The notes beneath the pieces were generated by a model. It saw only the letters and a program-made list of their open reading frames with translations. It had not been told where the DNA came from and did no database searches. Source: Catellatospora tritici (GTDB lineage Bacteria; Actinomycetota; Actinomycetes; Mycobacteriales; Micromonosporaceae). From it: DNA of 64,000 nt. Positions within the stretch are counted from its first letter, which is position 1. The number at the start of each line of letters is the position of its first letter. Positions 31,214 through 42,542 of this stretch are shown here, piece after piece. Location: contig NZ_JAHRCY010000004.1 in assembly GCF_019083965.1 (NCBI RefSeq), positions 141,236 through 205,235 of the forward strand, in the 5' to 3' direction. A program made the translations under genes and the position numbers.

Positions 31214-31987
31214 TTACGCGGCGTGCCGTGTGGCGAGGTGGGCGAGCAGGACATTCAGGAGTGCCTGCGGGGTCCGCAGCGGCAGGTAGTGGTCGGCGCC
31301 CTCGATGGTATGGCCCTTCGCATCGGGGATGCCGGTGGTCAGGCGCTCGGCGGCGGCGGCGATCCCAGGATGGTCGTCACCGCCCCAGAGAACCACGGTC
31401 GGTGCGGCGATGCGGTGTAGGTGATCACCGGCGTTCAGGGTGGGCTGGCTCAGGTGTCGTTCCGCGGCGATGCGCCGGTAGGCGTTGTCCCAGACCATGC
31501 GTTCGATCAACGGGCCGCCCGGGGCAAGAGGTCCGAGCGACGCCCACACCTCGAGTTCGAGGCGGGCGAGCCGTTCGGCGTCGCCACACCGGCGCGCCTC
31601 GTCATAGGCGAGACCGGCGGCCGTCTCCGGCCAGTCGACTCCGGCGACGGCCGCGCCAACCAGCGCGAGCGCGGTCACCCGACCCGGATGGATCAGTGCC
31701 ATGTCGATCGCGGTCTCACCGCCCATGCTCATCCCGACCAGCGCCGCCGCGCCAACGTCGCAGGCGTCGAGGACGCTGGCGAGGTCGTCGATGTCGGAGT
31801 AGGCGGTGGTCGGCGAATCGGAGTCGCCCAGTCCCCGGGCGTCGTAGCGGATGACGGTGTACGAGGCGGCCAGCGCCGGCACGATCTCGTCCCACAACCG
31901 ACCATCGATGCCGGAGCCGTGCAGCAGCACGACCGACGGCCCGGACCCGACCTGTTCGACGGCCAGACCGGCCACCCGCATGTGCAT
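31214..31987 (-). CDS. Alpha/beta hydrolase
   Basis: A 257-residue alpha/beta-hydrolase-fold protein. The oxyanion loop is LLHGSGIDGRLWDEI, the nucleophile elbow GMSMGGETA (Ser about 95), the likely acid Asp lies in VVLWGGDDHPGI, and the catalytic His in EGADHYLPL. It has no signal peptide. It resembles broad 3-oxoadipate enol-lactonase/esterase-like enzymes, but the substrate cannot be named. Two ATG starts lie six bases apart (MHMRV); either is possible. It precedes katG on the same strand, separated by a strong terminator. Confidence 0.85.
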   Translation of the reverse strand: MHMRVAGLAVEQVGSGPSVVLLHGSGIDGRLWDEIVPALAASYTVIRYDARGLGDSDSPTTAYSDIDDLASVLDACDVGAAALVGMSMGGETAIDMALIHPGRVTALALVGAAVAGVDWPETAAGLAYDEARRCGDAERLARLELEVWASLGPLAPGGPLIERMVWDNAYRRIAAERHLSQPTLNAGDHLHRIAAPTVVLWGGDDHPGIAAAAERLTTGIPDAKGHTIEGADHYLPLRTPQALLNVLLAHLATRHAA

Positions 31988-32068
31988 CGAGCGAGCCTAG
32001 GCCACGGACCTGCGATTCTTCACGGCAGGCCGGCGTCGGTGAAGCAACCGCGACGCGGGCCGGTGCGG

Positions 32069-32103
32069 CGGGCCCGGCCGATCCAGGTGGACGGCCGGGC
32101 CCG
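32069..32103 (-). terminator. Terminator after katG
   Basis: CGGGCCCGGCCG (32069-32080) and CGGCCGGGCCCG (32092-32103) form a perfect 12-bp stem, 16 bases past the katG stop. Confidence 0.75.
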
Positions 32104-32118
32104 TCGAGCGGAACCGGA

Positions 32119-34859
<2,741 letters not shown>

Positions 34860-34862
34860 TCA

Positions 34863-34880
34863 TCTGGAACAATTCAAGTT
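34863..34880 (-). promoter_or_regulatory. Candidate FurA operator and promoter
   Basis: Read on the minus strand, ACTTGAATTGTTCCAGA lies immediately before the furA start. It closely resembles, from memory, the conserved AT-rich element (TTGACTnATTCCAGA-type) upstream of mycobacterial and streptomycete furA genes, where transcription starts at or near the first codon. It is the only AT-rich stretch nearby. Confidence 0.65.
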
Positions 34881-35084
34881 TACTTTCGCGATGCTACTGG
34901 TGGTCTCGCATGATTGGGGCGACTTCTCAGCATTTTTATGCCACCGGCAGGGCGCACCGGCCGCCGGACACGCCGCCGTGGGTCAAAGTTCGCAGCTTGT
35001 ACGCCATTACCGACCTACCCGGCGGCGTCCGGGAATAACCTGGGCCGCGCCAGTGTCAAGCATGGACACGAGAGAGGGGTATCG

Positions 35085-35375
35085 ATGGCCACCACTACCG
35101 ACTACGACGCGCCACGCGGCAGCGTCGTGGAGGACGACAGCCTGGAGGAACTTCAGGCACGCAGGCAGACGCCCAACTCAGCCGTACTGGACGTCGACGA
35201 TCTCGACATCGCCGAGTCGTTCACGCTGGCCGGCGCCGAGCAGCTCGACGAGGAGCTGACGGTCACGGTCGTGCCGATGCAGCTGGACGAGTTCCGCTGT
35301 GACCGCTGCTTCCTGGTCCGGCACCGCAACCAGCGCAGCCAACCGGGACGCGACGTCTGCCGCGACTGCAGCTGA
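35085..35375 (+). CDS. DUF4193 family zinc-ribbon-like protein
   Basis: A 96-residue acidic protein of the actinobacteria-wide DUF4193 family. The first half is Asp/Glu-rich (EDDSLEELQARR, VLDVDDLDIAES). The second half ends with paired cysteines (FRCDRCFLV and VCRDCS) that probably hold one zinc. GAGAGGGG precedes the ATG by about six bases. Members are small and conserved but functionally uncharacterised. It is divergent from furA across 225 bases and nearly abuts the convergent acyl-CoA dehydrogenase-like gene. Confidence 0.85.
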   Translation: MATTTDYDAPRGSVVEDDSLEELQARRQTPNSAVLDVDDLDIAESFTLAGAEQLDEELTVTVVPMQLDEFRCDRCFLVRHRNQRSQPGRDVCRDCS

Positions 35376-35398
35376 GTCACTCCGACACTCGAGTCCGT

Positions 35399-36553
35399 CT
35401 ACAGGCGCAACGTGCTCACATCCTGACCGAGCAGCACCGCGCCGACGAGCTCGAGGGTGTCGGCGTTGACCAGGGCGTGCTGGGCGGCCACGTTGACGTC
35501 ACGGAAGTGGCGCTGCAGCGGGCTCGACCGGTATGCGGCGGTGCCACCGGCGGCACGGTAGAGCCGACCGACCGCGTCGGCCGCCATCGTCGTCGCGTTG
35601 GTGATCGCCAGTCGCAGTCGGGCCCGATCCGCCAGGGCCACGGCCTGGGCCGCGCATGCCTGTGCCCAGCAGCGGCTGACCTCATCCAGCAGGAACGCCC
35701 GCCCGGCGGCGCGCAGCGCGGTCGCTTCGGCCAGCACGGCCTGCGCGGCGGGTTTGGCCGCGAGCGGCTGACGGGTCAGCGGGTGGAGCTTGACCTCGGC
35801 CAATCGCGTGAACTCGTCGATCGCCGCCTGCACGATGCCCAGGGCCACCGCACCGATGCCCATGGCCAGCAGGCTCAGCACCGGGAACGCCCCGTGCGGC
35901 GTCGCGGGCGGCACGGCGAGCGAGAACGTCCGCTCGGTCGGCACGAACACAGCATCGGCGAACATGTCGTGGCTGCCCGTGCCGCACAGCCCGACCGCGT
36001 CCCAGGTGTCCTGGACGGTCACCTCCGACCGGGGCATGATGGCCAGCAGCACCTGCGGCGCCCCGGTCGGGCCGAGGACGACCGCATCGCCCTCCACCAC
36101 CAGGCACCCGCCGACCAGCCACGTGGCCTGCTGCGACGCGCTCGCGAACGCCCACTGGCCGCGGACCCGGAAGCCGCCGGGCACCGGTGTCGCCCGGCCG
36201 GACGGCGCTGCCACCCCGGCGATGAGGCAACCCGGGTCGGCGAGCATCCCAGTCGCGACGGCCGGGTCGAGGTAGCCGAAGACCACACTGGTCGCGGCAC
36301 CGATCATCGCCGTCCAGCCGGTGGACCCGTCCGCGCGGCCGAGCAGCTCGCACGCCGCGAGCATGGTCATCGGGTCGGCCTGCAGCCCGCCGACCGTCCG
36401 CGGCGCGGCCAAGCGAAAGACCCCGGTGTCGGCCAGGCGGGCGATCACCTGCTCCGGCACGGCCCGGTTCCGCTCGATGTCCTGAGCCGACTCGGCGATC
36501 TCGGGGGCCAGCTTCGTCAGAGCCTGCAACAGGTTCTCGGCGGTCGGCGACAT
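35399..36553 (-). CDS. Acyl-CoA dehydrogenase-like flavoprotein (HsaA/DszC type)
   Basis: A 384-residue protein with the acyl-CoA dehydrogenase fold but sequence traits of the flavin-dependent monooxygenase branch (HsaA, DszC, ActVA-like group D). These include a short N-terminal helical domain, LGRADGSTGWTAMIGAATS, GGFRVRGQWAFASAS and DTWDAVGLCGTGSHD, with the C-terminal ACAD helices (RAAGGTAAYRSSPLQRHFRD). It probably uses reduced FMN or FAD and oxygen on a small aromatic or hydrophobic substrate. The usual catalytic Glu of true dehydrogenases is not evident. No flavin reductase is adjacent. Substrate unknown. Confidence 0.8.
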   Translation of the reverse strand: MSPTAENLLQALTKLAPEIAESAQDIERNRAVPEQVIARLADTGVFRLAAPRTVGGLQADPMTMLAACELLGRADGSTGWTAMIGAATSVVFGYLDPAVATGMLADPGCLIAGVAAPSGRATPVPGGFRVRGQWAFASASQQATWLVGGCLVVEGDAVVLGPTGAPQVLLAIMPRSEVTVQDTWDAVGLCGTGSHDMFADAVFVPTERTFSLAVPPATPHGAFPVLSLLAMGIGAVALGIVQAAIDEFTRLAEVKLHPLTRQPLAAKPAAQAVLAEATALRAAGRAFLLDEVSRCWAQACAAQAVALADRARLRLAITNATTMAADAVGRLYRAAGGTAAYRSSPLQRHFRDVNVAAQHALVNADTLELVGAVLLGQDVSTLRL

Positions 36554-36610
36554 GGCGCCAGCATAGGGACGGGCGCCGCACCCCCGCCGCCGGGCCCGCG
36601 CGTCCGGACA

Positions 36611-36648
36611 GGACTCTGGGCTGTACCAGCGGGTACAGCCCAGAGTCC
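36611..36648 (-). terminator. 17-bp perfect hairpin after the ABC transporter operon
   Basis: GGACTCTGGGCTGTACC (36611-36627) and its exact complement GGTACAGCCCAGAGTCC (36632-36648) leave a 4-base loop. It lies 28 bases past the permease stop. Very stable; no T-tract. Confidence 0.85.
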
Positions 36649-36676
36649 GGCGACACCTGACGGGACGGCGTCGGTC

Positions 36677-39013
36677 CTATTCGGCCCGCAGTGCCGTGGC
36701 CACCCGGGTACGCGCCGCCCACCCGGCGGGCAGCAGCGCGCCGAGCACCGCCAGCACGATGCCCGCCCCGCCGAGGAGCACCAGCTGACCCGGCTGGTAG
36801 ACCTCCATCGCCGACCGCGGCAGGGCGGTCGAGGCCGCCTCGCCCATGACCGGCACCACCGCGTGGTGCAGCGCGACACCCAACGGCACCGCGACCACCC
36901 CCGCGAGCAGCCCCAGCCCGACCATCGACGTGATCACCATGGTCCGGGTCTGGCGCGGCGTCATGCCGAGCGACTTGAGCACCCCGATCTCGTGGATGCG
37001 CTCGCGGGTGGTCAGCACCACCGTGTTGAGCACGCCGAGGGCCGCGACGACTCCCAGCAGCAGCGTGAGCGTGGCGATCAGCGCCTGAATGATCAGGAAC
37101 GTCTCCCCGTCCTCGCCGACCGTCCGGTCCTCGACGTACACCCCGGAGGTCTCCTCCGGGAACTGCTGCCGCAGCGCCTGCGTGTACGCGCCCGGATCGG
37201 TGCCCGGCGCGAGCGCCACCTCGATCTCGGCCATCAGCGGCTTCGTGAGCAGCGAGGCGTCACCGATCATGGTGAGCTGGTCGCTGCCGTTGATGACCTC
37301 GCCGGTGATGGTCACCTCGCGGCCGCCGGGCAGGACCACCCGGTCCCCGACGGCGTAGCCGGTCTGCCGCGCGAAATACGACGTGACCACGACCTCGCTC
37401 GTGCCGCGGTACCAACGCCCGGCGGCGATGCGGTACCCGTTCCAGCTCGCGTCACCGGTGTATCCGTTGAGGTTGACCTCCTGCGCGATGCCCGCGACCC
37501 GGATGTCGGCCATCCGCAGCATGGTCGAGTGCGCCGTGCCCGCCGTCGCGGCGACCGCGGCGGCCACATCAGCCGGGTCTGGCGGGTCGACCGGGTCGCC
37601 GCCCGGCGGCCGGAACTGTGGGCCGAACGCACCGGGGATCATGACGTGCACCGTCACCGGGACGGCGTCGATCCGAGTGAAGGCGGTGTTCACCTCGTTC
37701 ATCGACGCGGACAGGCCATTGGAGAAGACCAGCGTGACCGCGCCGAGCAGCAGCGCGACCAGCGTCGCCACCGCCCGCGACGGCCGGGCCAGCGGCATGC
37801 CCAGCCCGAGTGCGATCGGGCGGGGCAGCCGCGAGGCGGTCAGGGCGCGGCGGGCCCGGAAGCCCTGGCCGGTACGCGGGGCGCGGCCCACGCTGATCGC
37901 CTGGTTGGCGGCCAGCCGCCCGGCTCGCAGCGCCGGTCCGACGGCGGCCAGCGCCACCAGCAGTGGCGCGGCCAGCGCCACCAGGCCCAGGACCCACAGC
38001 GGAACGCCCGCGCCGTCGGTGGGCAGGCCGTACGCGTCGTCGGTCTGCGCCAGCAGTGGCACGGCCAGCCCGGCACCCAGCGCCACCCCGAGCACGGTGC
38101 CGCCCAGCGCCGGGACGAGCACCTGCGTGACGTACACGGCGACGACCTGCCCGGGGGTGAACCCGAGGGTCTTGAGGATGCCGATCGTCCGGAATCCCGA
38201 CACGACCGCGCCGCTGACGACGTTGACCGTGATCAGCACGGACAGCACGATGCCCAGCAGCGCGAACGCGACCACGAACGGGGCGATCGCCGAGATCGAC
38301 CGGTTGAGCGCCTGGCGGATCGTCAGGTATGTCGCCGCGCCGGTGACCGCGCCGGTGGGGAGCCCGGCGGTGGCCGTGGCCAGTTCGGCGCGCAGGGTCG
38401 CGTCGTCGCCGCCCGGGGTGGTGAAGCGGTAGAGCATCTGCCGGGCGGCGTTCTCGCCGCCGAGCACCTCGGTCTGGGTGGGCCATACCCAGGCGTCGGC
38501 GGTGCCGGTGACCGACGCGGCGATGCCGACCACCCGCAGTCGCGCCCCGCTGACCGTCACCTCGGTGCCGATGGCGGTGCGTGGCCCGGAGGTGCGACGG
38601 GTGAGCACGATCTGGCCCGGCCCGGTCAACCACGTGCCGCTGCTGACGGTGAGCCGGTCCACCGGCCCGGCCTGCGCGCTGCGGCCGACGACGACGAACT
38701 CCGCGCCAGGCGGCCCGAACATGCCGGAAATGCCCGTGGTGACCAGGTCGAACGGCCCCGCGCTGGCGGCGACCCCGGCCGCGCCGCCGGTCGCGGCGAG
38801 CTGGTCGGTGGACACGTCGGCCCGGACCGTCGCGGTGACGTGGGAGCCCTGGGCCTCGGCGAACGCGGCGTCGAACGGCCCGTGCGAGGCCACGAGCAGG
38901 CCGACCCCGAGCACCGCGGTGGCAGCCGACAGCAGCACGACCACGCCGACGATCAGGGTCTGCAGCCTGCGGCGCGCGACCGCCGCCCGTGCCGCGCTGA
39001 GGACGGCGCTCAC
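36677..39013 (-). CDS. FtsX-type ABC transporter permease
   Basis: A 778-residue integral membrane protein with the duplicated FtsX/MacB-like permease core. A first TM (about 20-40) is followed by a large extracytoplasmic domain and three TMs (about 240-360); after another long external domain, three more TMs close the C-terminus. FtsX signatures include RTIGILKTLGFTPGQVVAVY (first copy) and IHEIGVLKSLGMTPRQTR (second copy). It works with the ATPase whose gene overlaps its start by four bases. Such systems export or extract lipids, peptides or antibiotics rather than import sugars. It sits opposite a two-component system that is a likely regulator. Confidence 0.9.
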   Translation of the reverse strand: MSAVLSAARAAVARRRLQTLIVGVVVLLSAATAVLGVGLLVASHGPFDAAFAEAQGSHVTATVRADVSTDQLAATGGAAGVAASAGPFDLVTTGISGMFGPPGAEFVVVGRSAQAGPVDRLTVSSGTWLTGPGQIVLTRRTSGPRTAIGTEVTVSGARLRVVGIAASVTGTADAWVWPTQTEVLGGENAARQMLYRFTTPGGDDATLRAELATATAGLPTGAVTGAATYLTIRQALNRSISAIAPFVVAFALLGIVLSVLITVNVVSGAVVSGFRTIGILKTLGFTPGQVVAVYVTQVLVPALGGTVLGVALGAGLAVPLLAQTDDAYGLPTDGAGVPLWVLGLVALAAPLLVALAAVGPALRAGRLAANQAISVGRAPRTGQGFRARRALTASRLPRPIALGLGMPLARPSRAVATLVALLLGAVTLVFSNGLSASMNEVNTAFTRIDAVPVTVHVMIPGAFGPQFRPPGGDPVDPPDPADVAAAVAATAGTAHSTMLRMADIRVAGIAQEVNLNGYTGDASWNGYRIAAGRWYRGTSEVVVTSYFARQTGYAVGDRVVLPGGREVTITGEVINGSDQLTMIGDASLLTKPLMAEIEVALAPGTDPGAYTQALRQQFPEETSGVYVEDRTVGEDGETFLIIQALIATLTLLLGVVAALGVLNTVVLTTRERIHEIGVLKSLGMTPRQTRTMVITSMVGLGLLAGVVAVPLGVALHHAVVPVMGEAASTALPRSAMEVYQPGQLVLLGGAGIVLAVLGALLPAGWAARTRVATALRAE

Positions 39014-39690
39014 GCGGGCACCGCCTCGGTGGCGTGGCCGTCGCGCATGGTGATCAGGCGGCGGCCGGCCGCGCTGGCCAGCTGCGGGTCGTGGGTGACC
39101 AGCAGCAGGGTCAGCCCATCGGCGGACAGCTCGTGCAGCAGATCCCGTACGCCCGCGGCGGCCTCCTGGTCGACGGCCCCGGTGGGCTCGTCGGCCAGCA
39201 GCAGCTGGGGCCGGTTCATCAGCGCGCGGGCGATGGCGACACGCTGGCGCTGACCGCCGGACAGGCGGGCCGGGTAGTCGTCGGACTTGCCCGCGATGCC
39301 GAGCCGTTCCAGCAGCTCGTCGGCGCGGGAGCGGGCCTGGGCGGTACGCATCCCGGCCAGGCGGGCGGGCAGCAGCACGTTGTCGCGGACGGTCATCTCA
39401 TCCAGCAGGTGGAAGAACTGGAAGATGATGCCGACGTTGGCGCTGCGGAAGCGGGCCAGCGCGGTCTCCGACAGCTTGTCGACGCGTACGCCCGCGACCT
39501 CGACGCTGCCGCCGGTGGGGCGGTCCAGCCCGGCGATGACGTTGAGCAGGGTCGACTTGCCGCTGCCCGACGGGCCCATGACGGCCACGGCCTCCCCGGC
39601 CCGCACGGTCAGGTCGACGCCCGCCAGGGCGGGTGGACCGGCCGCCTCGTACGCCTTCGCCACGTCGCGCAGGCGGATCAGTTCGGTCAT
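39010..39690 (-). CDS. ABC transporter ATP-binding protein (MacB/LolD type)
   Basis: A 226-residue ATPase with a complete motif set: Walker A GPSGSGKSTLLN (about 39-50), signature LSGGQRQRVAIARAL, Walker B LLLADEPTGAVD, and switch His in LLLVTHDPQLA. The FFQF-like IIFQFFHLLDEMTVRDNV Q-loop is typical of the LolD/MacB subfamily, which pairs with FtsX-type permeases. The stop overlaps the permease start (ATGA), so the two are coupled. Divergent from the histidine kinase gene. Confidence 0.95.
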   Translation of the reverse strand: MTELIRLRDVAKAYEAAGPPALAGVDLTVRAGEAVAVMGPSGSGKSTLLNVIAGLDRPTGGSVEVAGVRVDKLSETALARFRSANVGIIFQFFHLLDEMTVRDNVLLPARLAGMRTAQARSRADELLERLGIAGKSDDYPARLSGGQRQRVAIARALMNRPQLLLADEPTGAVDQEAAAGVRDLLHELSADGLTLLLVTHDPQLASAAGRRLITMRDGHATEAVPA

Positions 39691-39783
39691 GCTCGGGTGC
39701 CCCTTCCAGGTCCGATGTTCGGTCCTGGCGACGGTAGGAAGAGAGGGGCCGCGGGCGCGTCCGGCGCGGGAGCGAACCCGGCG

Positions 39784-39837
39784 GGGTGGCGTCCGCCACG
39801 ATGATGAGCCGGGTAGTCACCACGGCGGACGCCACCC
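39784..39837. promoter_or_regulatory. 14-bp inverted repeat in the ABC / two-component divergent region
   Basis: GGGTGGCGTCCGCC (39784-39797) and GGCGGACGCCACCC (39824-39837) are perfect inverted copies separated by 26 bases, between the start codons at 39690 and 39856. Position and symmetry suit a regulator site controlling both directions, most simply the LuxR-type response regulator. It is closer to the kinase start (18 bases), so it could also lie in the kinase leader. Confidence 0.55.
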
Positions 39838-39855
39838 GCCGCTGACCTGGGCACA

Positions 39856-41181
39856 ATGTACGGCGTGCCGATTGACCTGCGCCGCCTGCCCGACCGCATC
39901 GGGCTGCCCCGGACCGACTTCGCCCTCGCGGCGCTGCTGGTGCTCGCCGGGATCCTGTGGGCCGTCGCGATCGGCAGCGGTCAGGGCGACGCGCCGGCCC
40001 CGGTCCAGCTCGGCCTGCCGGGACTGAGCCGACCCACCGCCGGGACCCGCGTGGACATCCCGGAGATTCCCGAGATACCGGCTGCGCCGGGGCTCCCGGA
40101 TGGTCCGGGTGGGGAAATGCGGCCACCGATCATGCCGTGGGAGTTCGGGCCGCACGAGGACGACGGCGGTTTCAGCGAGGGCATGCTGTTGGTCAACGTC
40201 ATCGCCGCGCTGGCCGTGGCGGTGCGCCGCAGGTGGCCGCTGACCGGGTTCGCCGTCGCCGCCGGTGCCGTCTTCGTGATTCAGGACGGGCTGCTGTGGC
40301 CGGGCTTCCTGGCCATCCTGATCTGCGCCTACTCGGCCGTCGCCTACGGCCGCAGCGTACGGCGGGCCGGGGCGCTGCTGGCGGTCGCGGCGGTCGTCTC
40401 GGCGACGCTGTTCGCCCAGTCGATCCCGCAGATGCCCGGCTGGGCCAGCCCGTTCGCGGTGCTGCTGCCCGCCGGGCTGTTCGCCGCCGCGCTGCGCAGC
40501 GCCCGCGACCGGGCCGACGCCGCCGCTCGCCGCGCCGCCGCGCTCGAACAGGAGCAGGCGGCCACGGCCCGTGCCGCGATGGCCGAGGAGCGGGCGCGCA
40601 TCGCCCGTGAGCTGCACGACGTCGTCAGCCACCACGTCAGTGTCATGGTGGTGCAGGCAGGCGCCGCCGGAAAGGTCATCGAGCGCCGACCCGACCTGGC
40701 GGCCGGGGCGCTGAGCGCGATCGAGGACAGCGGCCGGGCCGCCATGGCCGAGCTGCGCCATCTGCTGGGGCTGATGGCGCCGGTCGATGACCGGCTGCAC
40801 CCCCAGCCGGGCCTGCGCGAGCTGGACACCCTGGTCGACGCGGTACGCGCGGCGGGCCAGCCGGTGACCCTGCGCCGCGACCGCGCCGACGTGCCCGAGG
40901 GCATCGACCTGACGGCGTACCGGGTGGTGCAGGAGGGGCTGACCAACGCGCTGCGGCACGCGCCAGGCGCCCACACCGCGGTGGACATCCGCCGCGACGG
41001 CGACGATTTGCTGGTCGAGGTGAGCAACGAGGTGCCAACCGCAGAGCCGGGTGGGCCCGGCGCCGGACGCGGGCTGCTCGGTTTGCGCGAGCGGCTCCGG
41101 CTGCACCACGGGAGCCTGCAGGCCGGTGCCGCCCCGGGCGGCGGCTTCCGGCTCACCGCCCGCATCCCGGCGGCGTCATGA
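39856..41181 (+). CDS. NarL-type sensor histidine kinase
   Basis: A 441-residue membrane kinase. TM helices are visible at about 22-40 and four or five between about 112 and 215 (VNVIAALAVAV, FAVAAGAVFVIQDG, ILICAYSAVAYG, ALLAVAAVVSATLFA). A coiled-coil leads into HisKA_3 with the phospho-acceptor in RIARELHDVVSHHVSVMV. HATPase_c follows with the N box LTNALRHAPGAHTA and G boxes around PGAGRGLLGLRERL. No clear ribosome site precedes the ATG, so it may be leaderless or start at the GTG nine bases later. Overlaps its response regulator by four bases. Probably senses a compound exported by the adjacent ABC system. Confidence 0.93.
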   Translation: MYGVPIDLRRLPDRIGLPRTDFALAALLVLAGILWAVAIGSGQGDAPAPVQLGLPGLSRPTAGTRVDIPEIPEIPAAPGLPDGPGGEMRPPIMPWEFGPHEDDGGFSEGMLLVNVIAALAVAVRRRWPLTGFAVAAGAVFVIQDGLLWPGFLAILICAYSAVAYGRSVRRAGALLAVAAVVSATLFAQSIPQMPGWASPFAVLLPAGLFAAALRSARDRADAAARRAAALEQEQAATARAAMAEERARIARELHDVVSHHVSVMVVQAGAAGKVIERRPDLAAGALSAIEDSGRAAMAELRHLLGLMAPVDDRLHPQPGLRELDTLVDAVRAAGQPVTLRRDRADVPEGIDLTAYRVVQEGLTNALRHAPGAHTAVDIRRDGDDLLVEVSNEVPTAEPGGPGAGRGLLGLRERLRLHHGSLQAGAAPGGGFRLTARIPAAS

Positions 41182-41855
41182 GCGAGTCGTTGCGCGTCGT
41201 CGTCGCCGACGACCAGGCGCTGGTCCGCAGCGGGTTCGCGATGATCCTCACCGCGGCCGGGATCGACGTGGTGGGGGAGGCCGGTGACGGCGAGGCCGCG
41301 CTGGCGGCGGTGCGGCGGCTGCGCCCGGACGTGGTGCTGATGGACATCCGGATGCCGGGCATGGACGGCCTGGAGGCGACCCGTCGACTCCTGGCCACCG
41401 GCCCGAGCACCATCGCGGGCACGCCCACCCGCGTGATCATCCTGACCACCTTCGACCTCGACGAGTACGTCTACGCCGCGCTGCGCGCCGGGGCCAGCGG
41501 GTTCCTGCTCAAGGACGTGACGCCCGACCACCTGGTGCACGCGGTCCGGTTGGTCCAGGAGGGGGACGCGCTGCTGGCCCCGTCCATCACCCGCCGGCTG
41601 GTCGACCGGTTCGCCTCGGGCTCGGGCGTACGCGAGGACCACGGGGCGCTGCCGACGCTGACCGCGCGCGAGCGTGAGGTGCTGGTGCTGCTGGCCCGTG
41701 GGCTGTCCAACGCCGAACTGGCCGCGCGGCTGCAACTGGGCGAGGCCACGGTGAAGACGCACGTGGCGCGTATCCTGGCCAAGCTCCAGCTGCGCGACCG
41801 GGTGCAGGCGGTGATCTTCGCGTACGAGAGCGGTCTGGTCGCCCCCGGCTCCTGA
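41178..41855 (+). CDS. NarL/LuxR-family response regulator
   Basis: A 225-residue regulator. The receiver domain (about 5-125) has the acidic pocket VVVADDQALVRSG, phospho-Asp in DVVLMDIRMPGMDG, the Thr in ILTTFDLDEYVY and Lys in GFLLKDVTPDHL. The LuxR helix-turn-helix (about 158-215) reads LTAREREVLVLLARGLSN then GEATVKTHVARILAKLQL. A short extra loop (TGPSTIAGTPT, about 75-85) interrupts the receiver and is unusual in length. The ATGA overlap couples it with the kinase. Likely target is the divergent ABC operon. Confidence 0.95.
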   Translation: MSESLRVVVADDQALVRSGFAMILTAAGIDVVGEAGDGEAALAAVRRLRPDVVLMDIRMPGMDGLEATRRLLATGPSTIAGTPTRVIILTTFDLDEYVYAALRAGASGFLLKDVTPDHLVHAVRLVQEGDALLAPSITRRLVDRFASGSGVREDHGALPTLTAREREVLVLLARGLSNAELAARLQLGEATVKTHVARILAKLQLRDRVQAVIFAYESGLVAPGS

Positions 41856-41945
41856 GTTTGGCCCCTTTCCGGGTGGAATGTCGCAGGAGAACGGCTGGAG
41901 CGTATCTGTGGTGGTTATGTAGCCCAGGCACCTGACGTCCGTCGC

Positions 41946-42269
41946 ATGTGGATGTCCGCACCGGCCAGACTGTGCGCGACAGCGGCGGCGGCGCTGCTGA
42001 TGGCCCTGCCCGGCACCGCCTACGCGGCCGCGCCGACACCTGTCTACGCGCCCGCCAACGCGATCGCCGACCCGGGCGTGGTGCGCGAGCAGGGCGACTT
42101 CTACGTCTACTCGACCGGGTCGGGTGCCCGCGTGAGCCGGGGCGACGAGGCCGCCGGGCCGTGGAGCGGCGAAGGCCCGGCACTGGACGACCGGCGCCGC
42201 GCGCTCTACGCCACCATCCTCAGCTGGGGCTCCGACAACGCCGCCCCGGACGTGGGCGCGTTCCGCTGA
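41946..42269 (+). pseudogene. Truncated secreted GH43-like glycosidase (N-terminal fragment)
   Basis: The 107-codon frame encodes an intact signal peptide (LCATAAAALLMALPGTAYA), then NAIADPGVVREQGDFYVYST, the first blade and catalytic-base Asp region of family 43 five-bladed propeller glycosidases. It stops near SDNAAPDVGAFR, where normal members continue from a WAPDV segment for some 200 more residues. The stop at 42267-42269 is followed by unrelated sequence. It is therefore a truncation, not a small functional protein. It follows the response regulator by 90 bases. Confidence 0.65.
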
Positions 42270-42445
42270 CCGGCGGAAAGGAATCCTTAGTGTACGCAAG
42301 ACGTGTTCTCGCCGTCCTGGTGGAGCTCACGATCCCCGCACCGTGAGGCAACTCCCGCAACCGCGCACGGTGGCGGTCCACGACCGCGGTGGCCGCTGGA
42401 CACTTCATCAACCTAGTTGTACGCTGTGTGCGCGAGCCATAGGAG

Positions 42446-42485
42446 ATGTCCCCGCTCGGCTGCCCGCGTAGCCGAGCGGGGACAT
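42446..42485. terminator. 16-bp perfect hairpin before the aminotransferase gene
   Basis: ATGTCCCCGCTCGGCT (42446-42461) and AGCCGAGCGGGGACAT (42470-42485) form a perfect stem with an 8-base loop, 57 bases before the GTG at 42543. It could insulate the aminotransferase from upstream transcription or act as a leader structure. Confidence 0.65.
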
Positions 42486-42542
42486 GCTCAGAGCGGCTGT
42501 CGAGCGACGGGCGATGCGCGACGCTGCCCGTATCGTGGTCAT

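Noticed and set aside
35477..39253. A 1258-codon plus-strand open frame opposite the acyl-CoA dehydrogenase and ABC permease
   Set aside because: Composition is shadow-like (Arg, Gly, His, Gln), with no start signal or motif; the minus-strand genes are unequivocal.
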